A stretch of DNA of 32,507 bases from an uncultured Collinsella sp. GTDB taxonomy: Bacteria > Actinomycetota > Coriobacteriia > Coriobacteriales > Coriobacteriaceae. The stretch lies in the NCBI GenBank assembly GCA_900550415.1, contig URSO01000018.1, positions 1-32,507 on the forward strand, in the 5' to 3' direction. This document shows positions 1 to 6,659 of the stretch, in pieces. The notes below the pieces were generated by a model. The model ran no database searches, had not been told where the DNA came from, and was given only the letters and a program-made list of their open reading frames with translations. A program made the position numbers and the translations under genes. Position 1 is the stretch's first letter; the number at the start of each line of letters is the position of its first letter.

Positions 1-24
1 TGGAATAAATCGATTCCCTTTCCT

Positions 25-54
25 AAGGAGGGGCCTTACGAGGCCCCTCCTTTT
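25..54 (+). terminator. Rho-independent terminator of an upstream gene
   Basis: Perfect 9-bp stem GGAGGGGCC / GGCCCCTCC (27-35 and 42-50) with a 6-nt loop, followed by a T-rich tract. It ends a plus-strand gene lying before the window. Confidence 0.85.
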
Positions 55-84
55 GTGTTTTGGGGCATGGTTTTGGACCCCGTG

Positions 85-296
85 GTCAAAAAATGCCAAA
101 TATGAGTACTGTTGCAAAAGAGGTGTCATATTTTTCGGCCTGTTCTGAGCAAAAACGGGCTCAAAATCAATTTATATAACCCCCTTAAAGGGCGTTTGAC
201 GGCTTTCAACCTCTTCGAATCGCTCAAAGGAGGCAATTTGCTCTCGATTTTGCTGCTACTAAATTGGTGACAGTACTCATATTTGCCACTTTTTGC
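85..296. repeat. About 210-bp intergenic element with inverted ends
   Basis: The ends carry the same sequence in opposite orientation: GCAAATATGAGTACTGT-like at 94-113 and its reverse complement at 270-289, each next to a short A/T run (CAAAAA outside the left copy, TTTTTG outside the right). The 150-bp interior is AT-rich and holds no convincing gene. The architecture, short inverted ends around a non-coding core, is that of a MITE-like or other dispersed intergenic element. A minus-strand open frame (126-326) exists but has no ribosome binding site I trust. Confidence 0.55.
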
Positions 297-397
297 CCAC
301 GAGGTGTTCAGAGGAGCTCTCGACATGCATCTAACGCTACAATAACTACCACGTGGCTGGGTTTGCCGGCCGAATGTGCGATGCCGTGGGAGGGGAC

Positions 398-646
398 ATG
401 GTCGAGTTTACAAAGACGATTAAAGATCCGTTGGGACTGCATGCCCGCCCGGTTGCGCTGCTCTATGACATCATTGCCAAGCATCGTAGCGACGTGTCGG
501 TCAGCATTGGCGACCGCCACACCGACGGCCGTGACGTGATGGGCCTCATGGCGCTTTACGGCGAATGTGGCGAGGACATCGTCTTTCGCGTTTCGGGCGT
601 AGACGAGGCTTCGTGTGTCACGTCGATCAGAAACCTCTCGCTCTAA
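398..646 (+). CDS. HPr-family phosphocarrier protein with Asp at position 46
   Basis: This is an HPr-type phosphocarrier of the sugar phosphotransferase system, 82 residues against the usual 85-90. HPr passes phosphate from enzyme I to EIIA proteins in the cytosol. The ATG at 398 is chosen because GGGAGGGG lies just before it; the open frame extends upstream without support. The active-site motif DPLGLHARP is present with His15 and Arg17. The regulatory helix reads GRDVMGLMAL, so position 46, the serine that HPr kinase phosphorylates in low-GC Gram-positives, is aspartate. It stands alone between a repeat element and a terminator, with no enzyme I beside it. It could be a dedicated or paralogous HPr rather than the main one. 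Family call is firm; the specific role is not. Confidence 0.88.
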   Translation: MVEFTKTIKDPLGLHARPVALLYDIIAKHRSDVSVSIGDRHTDGRDVMGLMALYGECGEDIVFRVSGVDEASCVTSIRNLSL

Positions 647-655
647 ACGCAACAA

Positions 656-684
656 TGTGACAAAGGGACAGTCCCTTTGTCACA
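656..684. repeat. Perfect hairpin repeat (TGTGACAAAGGGAC)
   Basis: Two 14-bp arms (656-669 and 671-684) around a single A form a perfect palindrome just after the HPr stop. Its core ACAAAGGGAC...CTTTGT resembles the CCACAAAGG...CCTTTGTGG repeats at 29848, 31417 and 32379. It may work as part of the HPr gene's termination region. Confidence 0.6.
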
Positions 685-691
685 TCTCTGG

Positions 692-717
692 GAGGCGCTC
701 TTTGCGGCGCCTCTTTT
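692..717 (+). terminator. Terminator after the HPr gene
   Basis: Stem GAGGCGC / GCGCCTC (692-698, 707-713) followed by TTTT. It separates the HPr gene from the feo locus. Confidence 0.75.
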
Positions 718-764
718 GTTTCGTATGGGAAACTTTTTCGAAAACTGAATAGGGACCCTTTTCA

Positions 765-818
765 AAAAGTTAACCACGTGTTAGTTTACTATAGCGAACA
801 TAGACGTGGTTAACTTTT
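765..818. promoter_or_regulatory. 15-bp inverted repeat upstream of feoA
   Basis: Perfect arms AAAAGTTAACCACGT (765-779) and its complement (804-818) are separated by 24 nt. The spacer contains TACTAT (787-792), a possible -10 box, so a bound protein would cover the promoter. It is the only strong candidate operator in front of the feo genes. A single half-site-like GTGGTTAACT also occurs at 4016-4025, before the Cys-rich peptide gene. The regulator is unknown. Confidence 0.5.
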
Positions 819-861
819 GCTGCGTCGATGTTGAGGACGAACTGACGTTAGGAGCGCACTC

Positions 862-1104
862 ATGTCTTGCGGACCGCAGATGCCGGCTTTGCCGCTCTCG
901 ATGGTAAAGGCGGGCGAAACCGTGCACGTGTCTCGTGTAAAGGGCAATCAGGACATGAAGCACCACCTCAAGGACCTCGGCTTTGTCGAGGGCAGCGAGA
1001 TTCACGTGGTGAGCTCGAGTGGTGCCAATATCATCGTCACCGTGCTGGGCGCACGTTTTGGCATCGATTCCAAGGTTGCCATGCACATCATGACCGTCGG
1101 TTAG
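862..1104 (+). CDS. feoA: FeoA domain protein (first copy)
   Basis: An 80-residue cytosolic FeoA protein with the SH3-like fold, an accessory to the FeoB iron(II) permease. FeoA proteins are thought to bind FeoB's cytosolic part and tune its activity. The sequence has the usual pattern: basic surface, HLKDLGFVEGSEIHVV in the middle and a short beta C-terminus ending IMTVG. The start has GTTAGGAGC upstream. It is first in feoA-feoA-feoB, with 39 nt to the next gene, and lies downstream of a 15-bp inverted repeat. It carries a short N-terminal Cys (MSCGPQ) that the second copy lacks. Two separate feoA genes before feoB are common in anaerobes. Call is firm. Confidence 0.93.
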   Translation: MSCGPQMPALPLSMVKAGETVHVSRVKGNQDMKHHLKDLGFVEGSEIHVVSSSGANIIVTVLGARFGIDSKVAMHIMTVG

Positions 1105-1143
1105 TCCGCAGCATTTCATTAAAACCGAAAGGGGGACAAGAGG

Positions 1144-1365
1144 ATGAAGACGTTGGGTGACGTTAAGGTAGGCGAGAGCTCTACCATCGTCAAGCTTCAC
1201 GGTGAGGGCGCGCTGCGCCGCCACCTTATGGACCTGGGGCTCATCAAGGGCACTTCATTCAAGGTCGTAAAGGTTGCGCCGCTCGGTGATCCGGTCGAGA
1301 TCAACGTACGCGGCTACGAGCTTTCCATCCGCAAGGAAGAGGCTGCCGTCGTAGAGGTCCAGTAA
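1144..1365 (+). CDS. feoA: FeoA domain protein (second copy)
   Basis: A 73-residue FeoA protein, paralogous to the one just upstream: RRHLMDLGLIKGTSFKVVKVAPLGDPVEINVRG matches the core of the family, and it ends shortly after the last beta strand. A GGGGGACAAGAGG ribosome binding site precedes the ATG. It is more standard in sequence than the first copy, so it may be the true FeoB partner while the other is regulatory; that split is inference. A 123-nt gap with a candidate iron box and a hairpin separates it from feoB. Confidence 0.94.
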   Translation: MKTLGDVKVGESSTIVKLHGEGALRRHLMDLGLIKGTSFKVVKVAPLGDPVEINVRGYELSIRKEEAAVVEVQ

Positions 1366-1393
1366 GGGCTTGCGGCGTATATTTCTGCAGGTA

Positions 1394-1413
1394 AAGTTAG
1401 GTATTCCTAACTT
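1394..1413. promoter_or_regulatory. Candidate DtxR/IdeR-type iron box before feoB
   Basis: AAGTTAGG-TATT-CCTAACTT is a perfect 8-bp dyad with a 4-nt spacer. It closely resembles the known DtxR/IdeR consensus (TTAGGTTAG-CTAACCTAA) in its TTAGG...CCTAA core. It lies between the second feoA and feoB, so iron-dependent repression of feoB itself, or of an internal promoter, is plausible. Confidence 0.55.
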
Positions 1414-1442
1414 AATGCAGCAACTTTAAAGCACATTATCCA

Positions 1443-1468
1443 GCCTGCGCGGAGAAAGCAGCGCAGGC
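1443..1468 (+). other. Hairpin in the feoA-feoB gap
   Basis: Perfect 8-bp stem GCCTGCGC / GCGCAGGC with a 10-nt loop and no T-run, ending 20 nt before the feoB start. It could stabilise a processed feoB transcript or act as an attenuator. Function not shown by the sequence. Confidence 0.45.
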
Positions 1469-1488
1469 ACACAAGGAAGAAGGATTGA

Positions 1489-3816
1489 ATGGCGGATTCT
1501 CAGATCCATGTCGCGCTGGCGGGTAACCCCAACTGTGGCAAGACCACGCTTTTCAACCTGATCACGGGCGCCAACGGCTACGTTGGCAACTGGCCCGGCG
1601 TCACGGTTGAGAAAAAGGAGGCCAAGCTCCTAAGCGACAAGAACGTTACCATCACAGACCTCCCTGGCATCTACTCGCTTTCCCCCTACAGCCCCGAGGA
1701 GCAATGCTCGCGCGATTACCTCATGAGCGGCGAGCCCGATGTCGTCGTCCAGGTGGTCGACGCCACCAACCTCGAGCGCAACCTGTACCTGGCGCTTCAG
1801 GTTATCGAGACCGGCCTGCCCGTGGTCGTCGCCCTCAACATGGCCGACTTGGTCGAGAAGAACGGCGACAAGATCGACACGGACAAGCTCTCCAAGAAGC
1901 TCGGCTGTCCGGTCATGATGATCTCGGCTCTTAAGAACAAGGGCATCAAGGAGCTGTTCGAGCAGGTCAAGAAGTCCGCTGCTTCCAAGGGCCAGGTGCC
2001 GGAGCACAAGTTCGATTCCTCCATCGAGGACGTTCTGGACCACATCGAGAATAACCTGCCTGCGAGCGTTCCCGCCAACAAGCGTCGCTACTACGCCGTT
2101 AAGCTGTTTGAGCGCGACGCGGACGCCTGCAAGCTCATCAACCTCACTAAGGAGAAGGCCGCTCGCGTGGAGCAGCTGGTCGCCCAGTGCGAACAGGACT
2201 GCGACGACGACGCCGAGTCCATCATCACCGGCGAGCGCTACGGCGTCATTGCCCACATCATTGACGAGTGCCTCACCAAGGCTCCGGCCAAGATGAGCAC
2301 CTCCGAGAAGATCGACCGTGTGGTTACCAACCGTATCCTGGGCCTGCCGATCTTCGTAGTCATCATGTTCTGCGTGTACTACATCGCCGTTTCCACCTTG
2401 GGCGGCACGGTAACCGACTTCACCAACGACCAGCTCTTTGGCACCGACGGTTGGTATGTGCTCGGCCAGGGCCGTGACGCCTACGACGCAGCTGTCGAGG
2501 CTGCGGGTGACGCCGCCGACTCGATCGACCCGGCGCAGTACGGCCCCTATGTCCCGGGTATCACCACCGTGGTGCACGACGCCCTTGTGGCGGGCGGCAC
2601 CGAGGACAGTGGCCTGGTCGATTCGCTGGTCTGCGACGGTATCGTCGGCGGCCTGGGTGCCATCTTCGGCTTCGTGCCGCAGATGTTCCTGCTGTTCGTG
2701 ATGCTGTCCTTCTTGGAGGACTGCGGCTACATGGCCCGCGTCGCCTTCATCATGGACCGCGTGTTCCGCCGCTTTGGCCTGTCCGGTAAGTCCTTTATCC
2801 CCATGCTCGTGTCCTCGGGCTGCGGCGTCCCCGGCGTCATGGCCACCAAGACCATCGAGAACGAGAAGGACCGCCGCATGACGGTCATGACCACCACGTT
2901 CATCCCCTGCGGCGCCAAGCTGCCGATCATCGCCCTGCTCATGGGTTCCATCATTGGCGACTCTTCTACCACCGCTGCGTGGATCAGCCCGCTCTTCTAC
3001 TTCCTGGGCGTCTTTGCCGTCATTGCCTCGGGCCTCATGCTCAAGAAGACCAAGCTCTTCGCCGGCCGCCCGACGCCGTTTGTTATGGAGCTTCCTGCCT
3101 ACCACTTCCCGGCGATCCGCTCTTGGGCGCTGCACGTGTGGGAGCGCTGCTTCGCCTTTATCAAGAAGGCCGGCACGGTCATCTTTGCGTCCACCGTCGT
3201 CGTTTGGTTCCTCTCCAACTTTGGTAGCTACAACGGCGCCTTTGGCTACCTGCCTTCCATGGAGGGCATCCCCGAGGAGTTCATGGATTACTCCGTGCTT
3301 GCCATGTTCGGCAACCTGGTCGCTTGGATCTTCGCCCCGCTCGGCTTTAGCACCTGGCAGGCCACCGCACTGACCGTCTCGGGCCTCGTTGCCAAGGAGA
3401 ACGTTGTCGCTACCGCCGGCTCGCTACTCTCTGTCGCCGACGCCGGCGAGACCGACCCGAGCCTGTGGACCGCGTTTGCAGGCATGTTCCCCACCATGGG
3501 TGCTTGCGTCGCCTTTGGTGCCTTCAACCTGCTGTGCGCTCCGTGCTTTGCCGCTATCGGCACCATCCGTAACCAGATGAACTCCGGTAAGTGGACCGCG
3601 ATTGCCATCGGCTACGAGTGTGCCTTTGCTTGGGTCATCGGCCTGTTCATCAACCAGTTCTATAACCTGCTTGTTCTTGGGCAGTTTGGTATCTGGACGG
3701 TTGTGGCCATCGTGCTGCTGGTTGCGATGCTCTTCCAGATCTTCCGTCCCATGCCCAAACACGCATGGACCGACGAGGACGAGACCAACACTGCTTCCGC
3801 CGCAGTTTCCGCTTAA
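1489..3816 (+). CDS. feoB: Iron(II) transporter FeoB
   Basis: Full-length 775-residue FeoB, the inner-membrane iron(II) permease driven or gated by its N-terminal G-protein domain. G1 GNPNCGKTT is at 12-20, G3 DLPG at 57-60, G4 NMAD at 117-120 and G5 SAL at 146-148. A helical insertion domain follows, then a polytopic membrane half with both Gate regions: the first holds GCGVPG and a nearby IPCGAK, the second CAPCFAAIGTIRNQ. The conserved cysteines of both gates are present. The start has AAGGAAGAAGG upstream. It follows two feoA genes and precedes the Cys-rich FeoB-associated peptide, so the locus is a complete Feo system. A loop of about 50 residues between the first two membrane stretches (near 325-375) is long for the family. 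A strong terminator follows. Confidence 0.97.
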   Translation: MADSQIHVALAGNPNCGKTTLFNLITGANGYVGNWPGVTVEKKEAKLLSDKNVTITDLPGIYSLSPYSPEEQCSRDYLMSGEPDVVVQVVDATNLERNLYLALQVIETGLPVVVALNMADLVEKNGDKIDTDKLSKKLGCPVMMISALKNKGIKELFEQVKKSAASKGQVPEHKFDSSIEDVLDHIENNLPASVPANKRRYYAVKLFERDADACKLINLTKEKAARVEQLVAQCEQDCDDDAESIITGERYGVIAHIIDECLTKAPAKMSTSEKIDRVVTNRILGLPIFVVIMFCVYYIAVSTLGGTVTDFTNDQLFGTDGWYVLGQGRDAYDAAVEAAGDAADSIDPAQYGPYVPGITTVVHDALVAGGTEDSGLVDSLVCDGIVGGLGAIFGFVPQMFLLFVMLSFLEDCGYMARVAFIMDRVFRRFGLSGKSFIPMLVSSGCGVPGVMATKTIENEKDRRMTVMTTTFIPCGAKLPIIALLMGSIIGDSSTTAAWISPLFYFLGVFAVIASGLMLKKTKLFAGRPTPFVMELPAYHFPAIRSWALHVWERCFAFIKKAGTVIFASTVVVWFLSNFGSYNGAFGYLPSMEGIPEEFMDYSVLAMFGNLVAWIFAPLGFSTWQATALTVSGLVAKENVVATAGSLLSVADAGETDPSLWTAFAGMFPTMGACVAFGAFNLLCAPCFAAIGTIRNQMNSGKWTAIAIGYECAFAWVIGLFINQFYNLLVLGQFGIWTVVAIVLLVAMLFQIFRPMPKHAWTDEDETNTASAAVSA

Positions 3817-3845
3817 GTCCGAATAAGGATTAGCCCCTTTCCACG

Positions 3846-3878
3846 AGCCCGGGTGTCCCAGCGACCCCCGGGCTTTTT
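3846..3878 (+). terminator. Terminator after feoB
   Basis: Stem AGCCCGGG / CCCGGGCT (3846-3853, 3867-3874) followed by TTTTT. It ends feoB, so the Cys-rich gene at 4040 probably has its own promoter or depends on readthrough. Confidence 0.85.
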
Positions 3879-3894
3879 GGTGCAAGGGGGAAGG

Positions 3895-3930
3895 GTTGGT
3901 GCAAAGTAACCTGACCCCCATGCACCAAAA
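3895..3930. repeat. Dispersed repeat (GTTGGTGCAAAGTAACCTG), copy 1
   Basis: GTTGGTGCAAAGTAACCTG followed by ACCCCC and ATGCACCA recurs in inverted orientation at 6310-6341 with one small difference in the C run. Both copies are intergenic and follow the 3' end of a gene. Confidence 0.65.
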
Positions 3931-3940
3931 GCTGAGATGT

Positions 3941-3990
3941 GGCGTTTCCGCAGATAAAACCGACCAAAATAAACCTGTCCCTTTTTGGCA
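3941..3990. repeat. Dispersed repeat (AAACCTGTCCCTTTTTGGCA), copy 1
   Basis: The block from GGCGTTTCC through CAGATAAAACC to CCTGTCCCTTTTTGGCA is matched, inverted, at 29791-29840, where AAACCTGTCCCTTTTTGGCA is identical. It sits directly beside the GTTGGTGCAAAG repeat, so this gap is a mosaic of two families. Confidence 0.65.
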
Positions 3991-4039
3991 GGTGAAAGAT
4001 GGGGTAAAGTAAGTGGTGGTTAACTAGAGGAGGCTTGCT

Positions 4040-4240
4040 ATGGCACCTATCGATATTGTTGTACTGGCTGTTATCGGCATTGCGTTTGTCGCGGTATGCG
4101 TGCGCATCTACCGCAAGGGCACCTGCGCCGACTGCGCTCAGGGTGGCGTTTGCACGGGGCATTGCTCCAACAAAAAGACGTGCGCCGCACTTAAGGGCGT
4201 GGACAAAATCGCCGAAGACTTGGGTCGCGGTATTCATTAG
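4040..4240 (+). CDS. FeoB-associated Cys-rich membrane peptide
   Basis: A 66-residue protein with one N-terminal membrane helix (about residues 4-22) and a short Cys-rich tail: Cys20, Cys29, Cys32, Cys38, Cys42 and Cys48. This is the layout of the FeoB-associated Cys-rich membrane protein family, small peptides found beside feoB in anaerobic bacteria. They are suspected to bind iron or assist FeoB at the membrane, but no biochemical role is established to my knowledge. AGAGGAGG precedes the ATG. A same-strand position 220 nt after feoB fits the family, though a terminator and two repeats lie between. The first residues are hydrophobic with only a weak basic start; the tail is basic, so the Cys cluster is probably cytosolic. 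Confidence 0.85.
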   Translation: MAPIDIVVLAVIGIAFVAVCVRIYRKGTCADCAQGGVCTGHCSNKKTCAALKGVDKIAEDLGRGIH

Positions 4241-4261
4241 CCGACCGGCGTTTGGGTATGT

Positions 4262-4313
4262 TTGACTGCGGATACGGCAGTTGCTGATACGATATGTACG
4301 TTAGCAACTGCCG
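4262..4313 (+). promoter_or_regulatory. Promoter with overlapping 11-bp inverted repeat
   Basis: TTGACT (4262-4267), a 17-nt spacer and TGATAC (4285-4290) make a good housekeeping promoter. Perfect arms CGGCAGTTGCT (4275-4285) and AGCAACTGCCG (4303-4313) span the -10 and the likely start of transcription. A repressor bound there would block the promoter of the oxidoreductase gene at 4343. Confidence 0.6.
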
Positions 4314-4342
4314 CCGAGCGGCTCAAACGAAAGGAAGCCTGC

Positions 4343-6292
4343 ATGGAGTCCTCCTCCTACCCGATGCTCTTTAGCCCGATCAAGGTCGGAACGACCGAGG
4401 TCAAGAACCGCGTCTTTATGCCGCCGGTGTCTACCAACCTGGCCGATCACGGCTATGTGACCGACGATTTGGTCGACCATTACCGCGCCCGTGCCAAGGG
4501 CGGCGTGGGCCTGATCATCACCGAGGTCGTGACGGTCGAGCCCACCTATACCTATCTGCCGGGTGACATGTGCTGCTACGACGACACGTTTATCCCCGGC
4601 TGGGAAAAGCTCGCCGCGGCCGTCCACGAGTACGGCTGCAAGATCATGCCGCAGCTCTTCCACCCCGCCTACATGGCCTTTAACATTCCGGGCACGCCGC
4701 GCCTCATCGCCCCGTCCTTTGTGGGCCCGTCCTATGCTCGTGAGGCACCGCGCCCCATCACGGTTGATGAGATCCACGAGCTCACGCATCAGTTCGGCGA
4801 TGCCGCCGTGCGTATGCAGAAGGCCGGCGTCGATGGCGTCGAGGTCCATGCGGCGCACGCCCATGGCATGCTCGGCGGCTTCCTGTCGCCGCTCTATAAC
4901 AAGCGTACCGACGAGTACGGTGGCTCGCTCGACGCCCGCATGCGCTTCTTGCTCGAGGTCATCGCCGAGATTCGCGAGCGCTGCGGCAAGGACTTCATCA
5001 TCGACGTCCGCATCTCGGGTGACGAGTACACCGATGGCGGCTTGACCCTCAACGACATGATCTATGTCTCGCGTCGCTTGGAGAAGGCCGGCGTCGACAT
5101 GATCCACGTGTCGGGCGGCACTACCATCAAGCGCGGCTCCGCCATTCCCGCCGCCGGTACGCAGCGGGCCTCGCACGCCGCCTGCTCGCGCGAGATCAAA
5201 AAGCACGTCAACATTCCCGTCGCCACCGTCGGCCGCATTAACGAGGCATGGATCGCCGAGGAGCTGATCGAGGACGGCGCTGCCGACATTTGCATGATGG
5301 GCCGCGCCAATCTGTGCGATGCCGAGTTCTGCAACAAGGCTGCTGCCGGCAACGCCGACGACATCCGCCCCTGCATCGGTTGCCTGCGCTGCCTGAACGG
5401 CATCATGTTCGGCAAGCGCATCTCCTGCACCGTCAACCCGGACGTGGAGCGTGACGAGGCTGGCTACGAGCCTGCCGCCGAGGCAAAGAACGTGCTCGTT
5501 GTGGGTGCCGGTCCCGCGGGCATGGAGGCAGCCTACATTGCCGCCAAGCGCGGCCATAACGTGGTGCTCGTGGATAAGCAGGACGAGCCGGGCGGCGAGA
5601 TGCGCATTGCGGCCGTTCCGCCGGCAAAGCAGGAGCTCACGCGCGTGATCAAGTATCAGTACCGTCGCCTGGCCGAGGCCGGCGTCACGTGCGTCTTCGG
5701 TACCGAGCTTTCGGCCGAGGACATCCAGCGCGACTACGCGGGCTACGAGGTTGTCCTGGCTTATGGCGCCGAACCCATCGCCCCGGCCTTTATGCAGGGC
5801 TTTAAGCAGGTCATGACGGCTGACGACCTGCTGGGTGGCAAGGCTTTCCCGGGCAAGAAGATCGTCATTGTGGGCGGCGGCACCGTTGGTTGCGAGACGG
5901 CCGATTACCTGGCCCCGTTGGTCAACGACCTGTCGCCGGCCAACCGCGATGTCACCGTTATCGAGATGACCAAGACGCTCGCCGCCAACGAGGGCGGCGC
6001 CGGCCGCGCGGTGCTCATCACGCGTATGCTTTCCAAGGGCGTTCACGTGCTGACCGAGGCCAAGGTGACCGAGATTACCGAGGACACCATCAGTTACGAA
6101 AAGGACGGCGAAGTCCATACCATCGCCGACGCCGATACGCTGGTGCTTGCCATGGGTTACCGTCCCAACACCAAGCTGGCCGATGACCTTGCCGCTGCCG
6201 GCGTTGTCGCCCACGTGCTGGGCGATGCCCAGAAGTGCGGCAACATCCGCGACGCCATCGGCGACGGCTACAAGGTCGCCTGCGAGCTCTAG
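4343..6292 (+). CDS. OYE-type flavin/Fe-S oxidoreductase (2,4-dienoyl-CoA reductase/BaiH-like)
   Basis: A 649-residue NADH-dependent reductase of the enlarged old-yellow-enzyme family, acting on activated C=C bonds. The ATG at 4343 is chosen because AAAGGAAGC precedes it and the alignable OYE start (YPMLFSPIKVG) follows at once. Residues 1-335 form the FMN TIM barrel, with HAAHAHGMLGGFLSP and NKRTDEYGGS at 169-194. A 4Fe-4S cluster motif follows: Cys344, Cys347, Cys350 and Cys362. The C-terminal part has an FAD fold (VVGAGPAG, 386-393) and an embedded NAD(H) fold (VIVGGGTVGCE). Relatives include 2,4-dienoyl-CoA reductase, enoate reductases and the bile-acid enzymes BaiCD/BaiH. The substrate cannot be read from sequence. 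It is a single-gene unit with its own promoter-operator and a terminator at 6431. Confidence 0.92.
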   Translation: MESSSYPMLFSPIKVGTTEVKNRVFMPPVSTNLADHGYVTDDLVDHYRARAKGGVGLIITEVVTVEPTYTYLPGDMCCYDDTFIPGWEKLAAAVHEYGCKIMPQLFHPAYMAFNIPGTPRLIAPSFVGPSYAREAPRPITVDEIHELTHQFGDAAVRMQKAGVDGVEVHAAHAHGMLGGFLSPLYNKRTDEYGGSLDARMRFLLEVIAEIRERCGKDFIIDVRISGDEYTDGGLTLNDMIYVSRRLEKAGVDMIHVSGGTTIKRGSAIPAAGTQRASHAACSREIKKHVNIPVATVGRINEAWIAEELIEDGAADICMMGRANLCDAEFCNKAAAGNADDIRPCIGCLRCLNGIMFGKRISCTVNPDVERDEAGYEPAAEAKNVLVVGAGPAGMEAAYIAAKRGHNVVLVDKQDEPGGEMRIAAVPPAKQELTRVIKYQYRRLAEAGVTCVFGTELSAEDIQRDYAGYEVVLAYGAEPIAPAFMQGFKQVMTADDLLGGKAFPGKKIVIVGGGTVGCETADYLAPLVNDLSPANRDVTVIEMTKTLAANEGGAGRAVLITRMLSKGVHVLTEAKVTEITEDTISYEKDGEVHTIADADTLVLAMGYRPNTKLADDLAAAGVVAHVLGDAQKCGNIRDAIGDGYKVACEL

Positions 6293-6309
6293 TCAACCCC
6301 TTGTTGCGT

Positions 6310-6341
6310 GGGGGCAGGTTACTTTGCACCAACTTGGTGCA
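6310..6341. repeat. Dispersed repeat (GTTGGTGCAAAGTAACCTG), copy 2, inverted
   Basis: The reverse complement of the repeat at 3895. It begins right after the oxidoreductase stop and runs into a small GCACCA-ACT-TGGTGC hairpin (6327-6341). The two copies flank the Cys-rich peptide gene and the oxidoreductase gene in opposite orientation. Confidence 0.65.
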
Positions 6342-6430
6342 TGTAAATCTGGCCCCATTGCACCATTGCGGCTTCATGGAGTAGCGCCCGTACGCATCGA
6401 ATTTCTCCTCTCATAGATGTGCGGCACGAA

Positions 6431-6464
6431 GAGCCCCGAGTTCATACGAGCTCGGGGCTCTTTT
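6431..6464. terminator. Strong terminator
   Basis: Perfect 10-bp stem GAGCCCCGAG / CTCGGGGCTC (6431-6440, 6451-6460) followed by TTTT. It ends the oxidoreductase transcript. Confidence 0.88.
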
Positions 6465-6488
6465 CGTTTGGATTGCAGGCGTATTGAC

Positions 6489-6622
6489 AGACGAAAACAG
6501 TCTGTGTCCGGTATTGAGCCATACGAAAGCGAAATTATGCGTCTTAATTCCGTACGCAAATAAAGACGAAAACCGTTTGCGTCTTTGATAAATCAGTACG
6601 CAAACGGTTTTCGTCTTATAAT
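6489..6622 (+). promoter_or_regulatory. Palindromic promoter-operator of the AlbA_2 regulator gene
   Basis: Two perfect 20-bp arms (6563-6582 and 6598-6617) beginning AAGACGAAAACCG are separated by 15 nt. The right arm ends in the -10 box TATAAT (6617-6622). AGACGAAAAC recurs at 6490, inside a CAGAC/GTCTG hairpin, and GTACGCAAA repeats directly at 6552 and 6597. The layout suggests several operator sites for one DNA-binding protein. The obvious candidate is the product of the next gene, acting on its own promoter. No clear -35 box is seen. Confidence 0.65.
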
Positions 6623-6659
6623 ACGGTTATGAATGGTACGAAACGAGAGGGTTGTGCAT

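Noticed and set aside
126..326. 66-codon minus-strand frame in the 85-296 element
   Set aside because: It crosses the element's inverted end and has no ribosome site or recognisable domain.
1630..3135. 501-codon minus-strand open frame opposite feoB
   Set aside because: Composition is a His/Gly/Leu/Val-rich mirror of feoB codons. No start signal or domain.
4301..6214. 637-codon minus-strand open frame opposite the oxidoreductase gene
   Set aside because: The same kind of shadow; the plus-strand gene has motifs across its full length.
3895..6341. Composite transposon bounded by the inverted GTTGGTGCAAAG repeats
   Set aside because: The repeats are short, occur after gene ends, and enclose no transposase; chance placement of a dispersed repeat is simpler.
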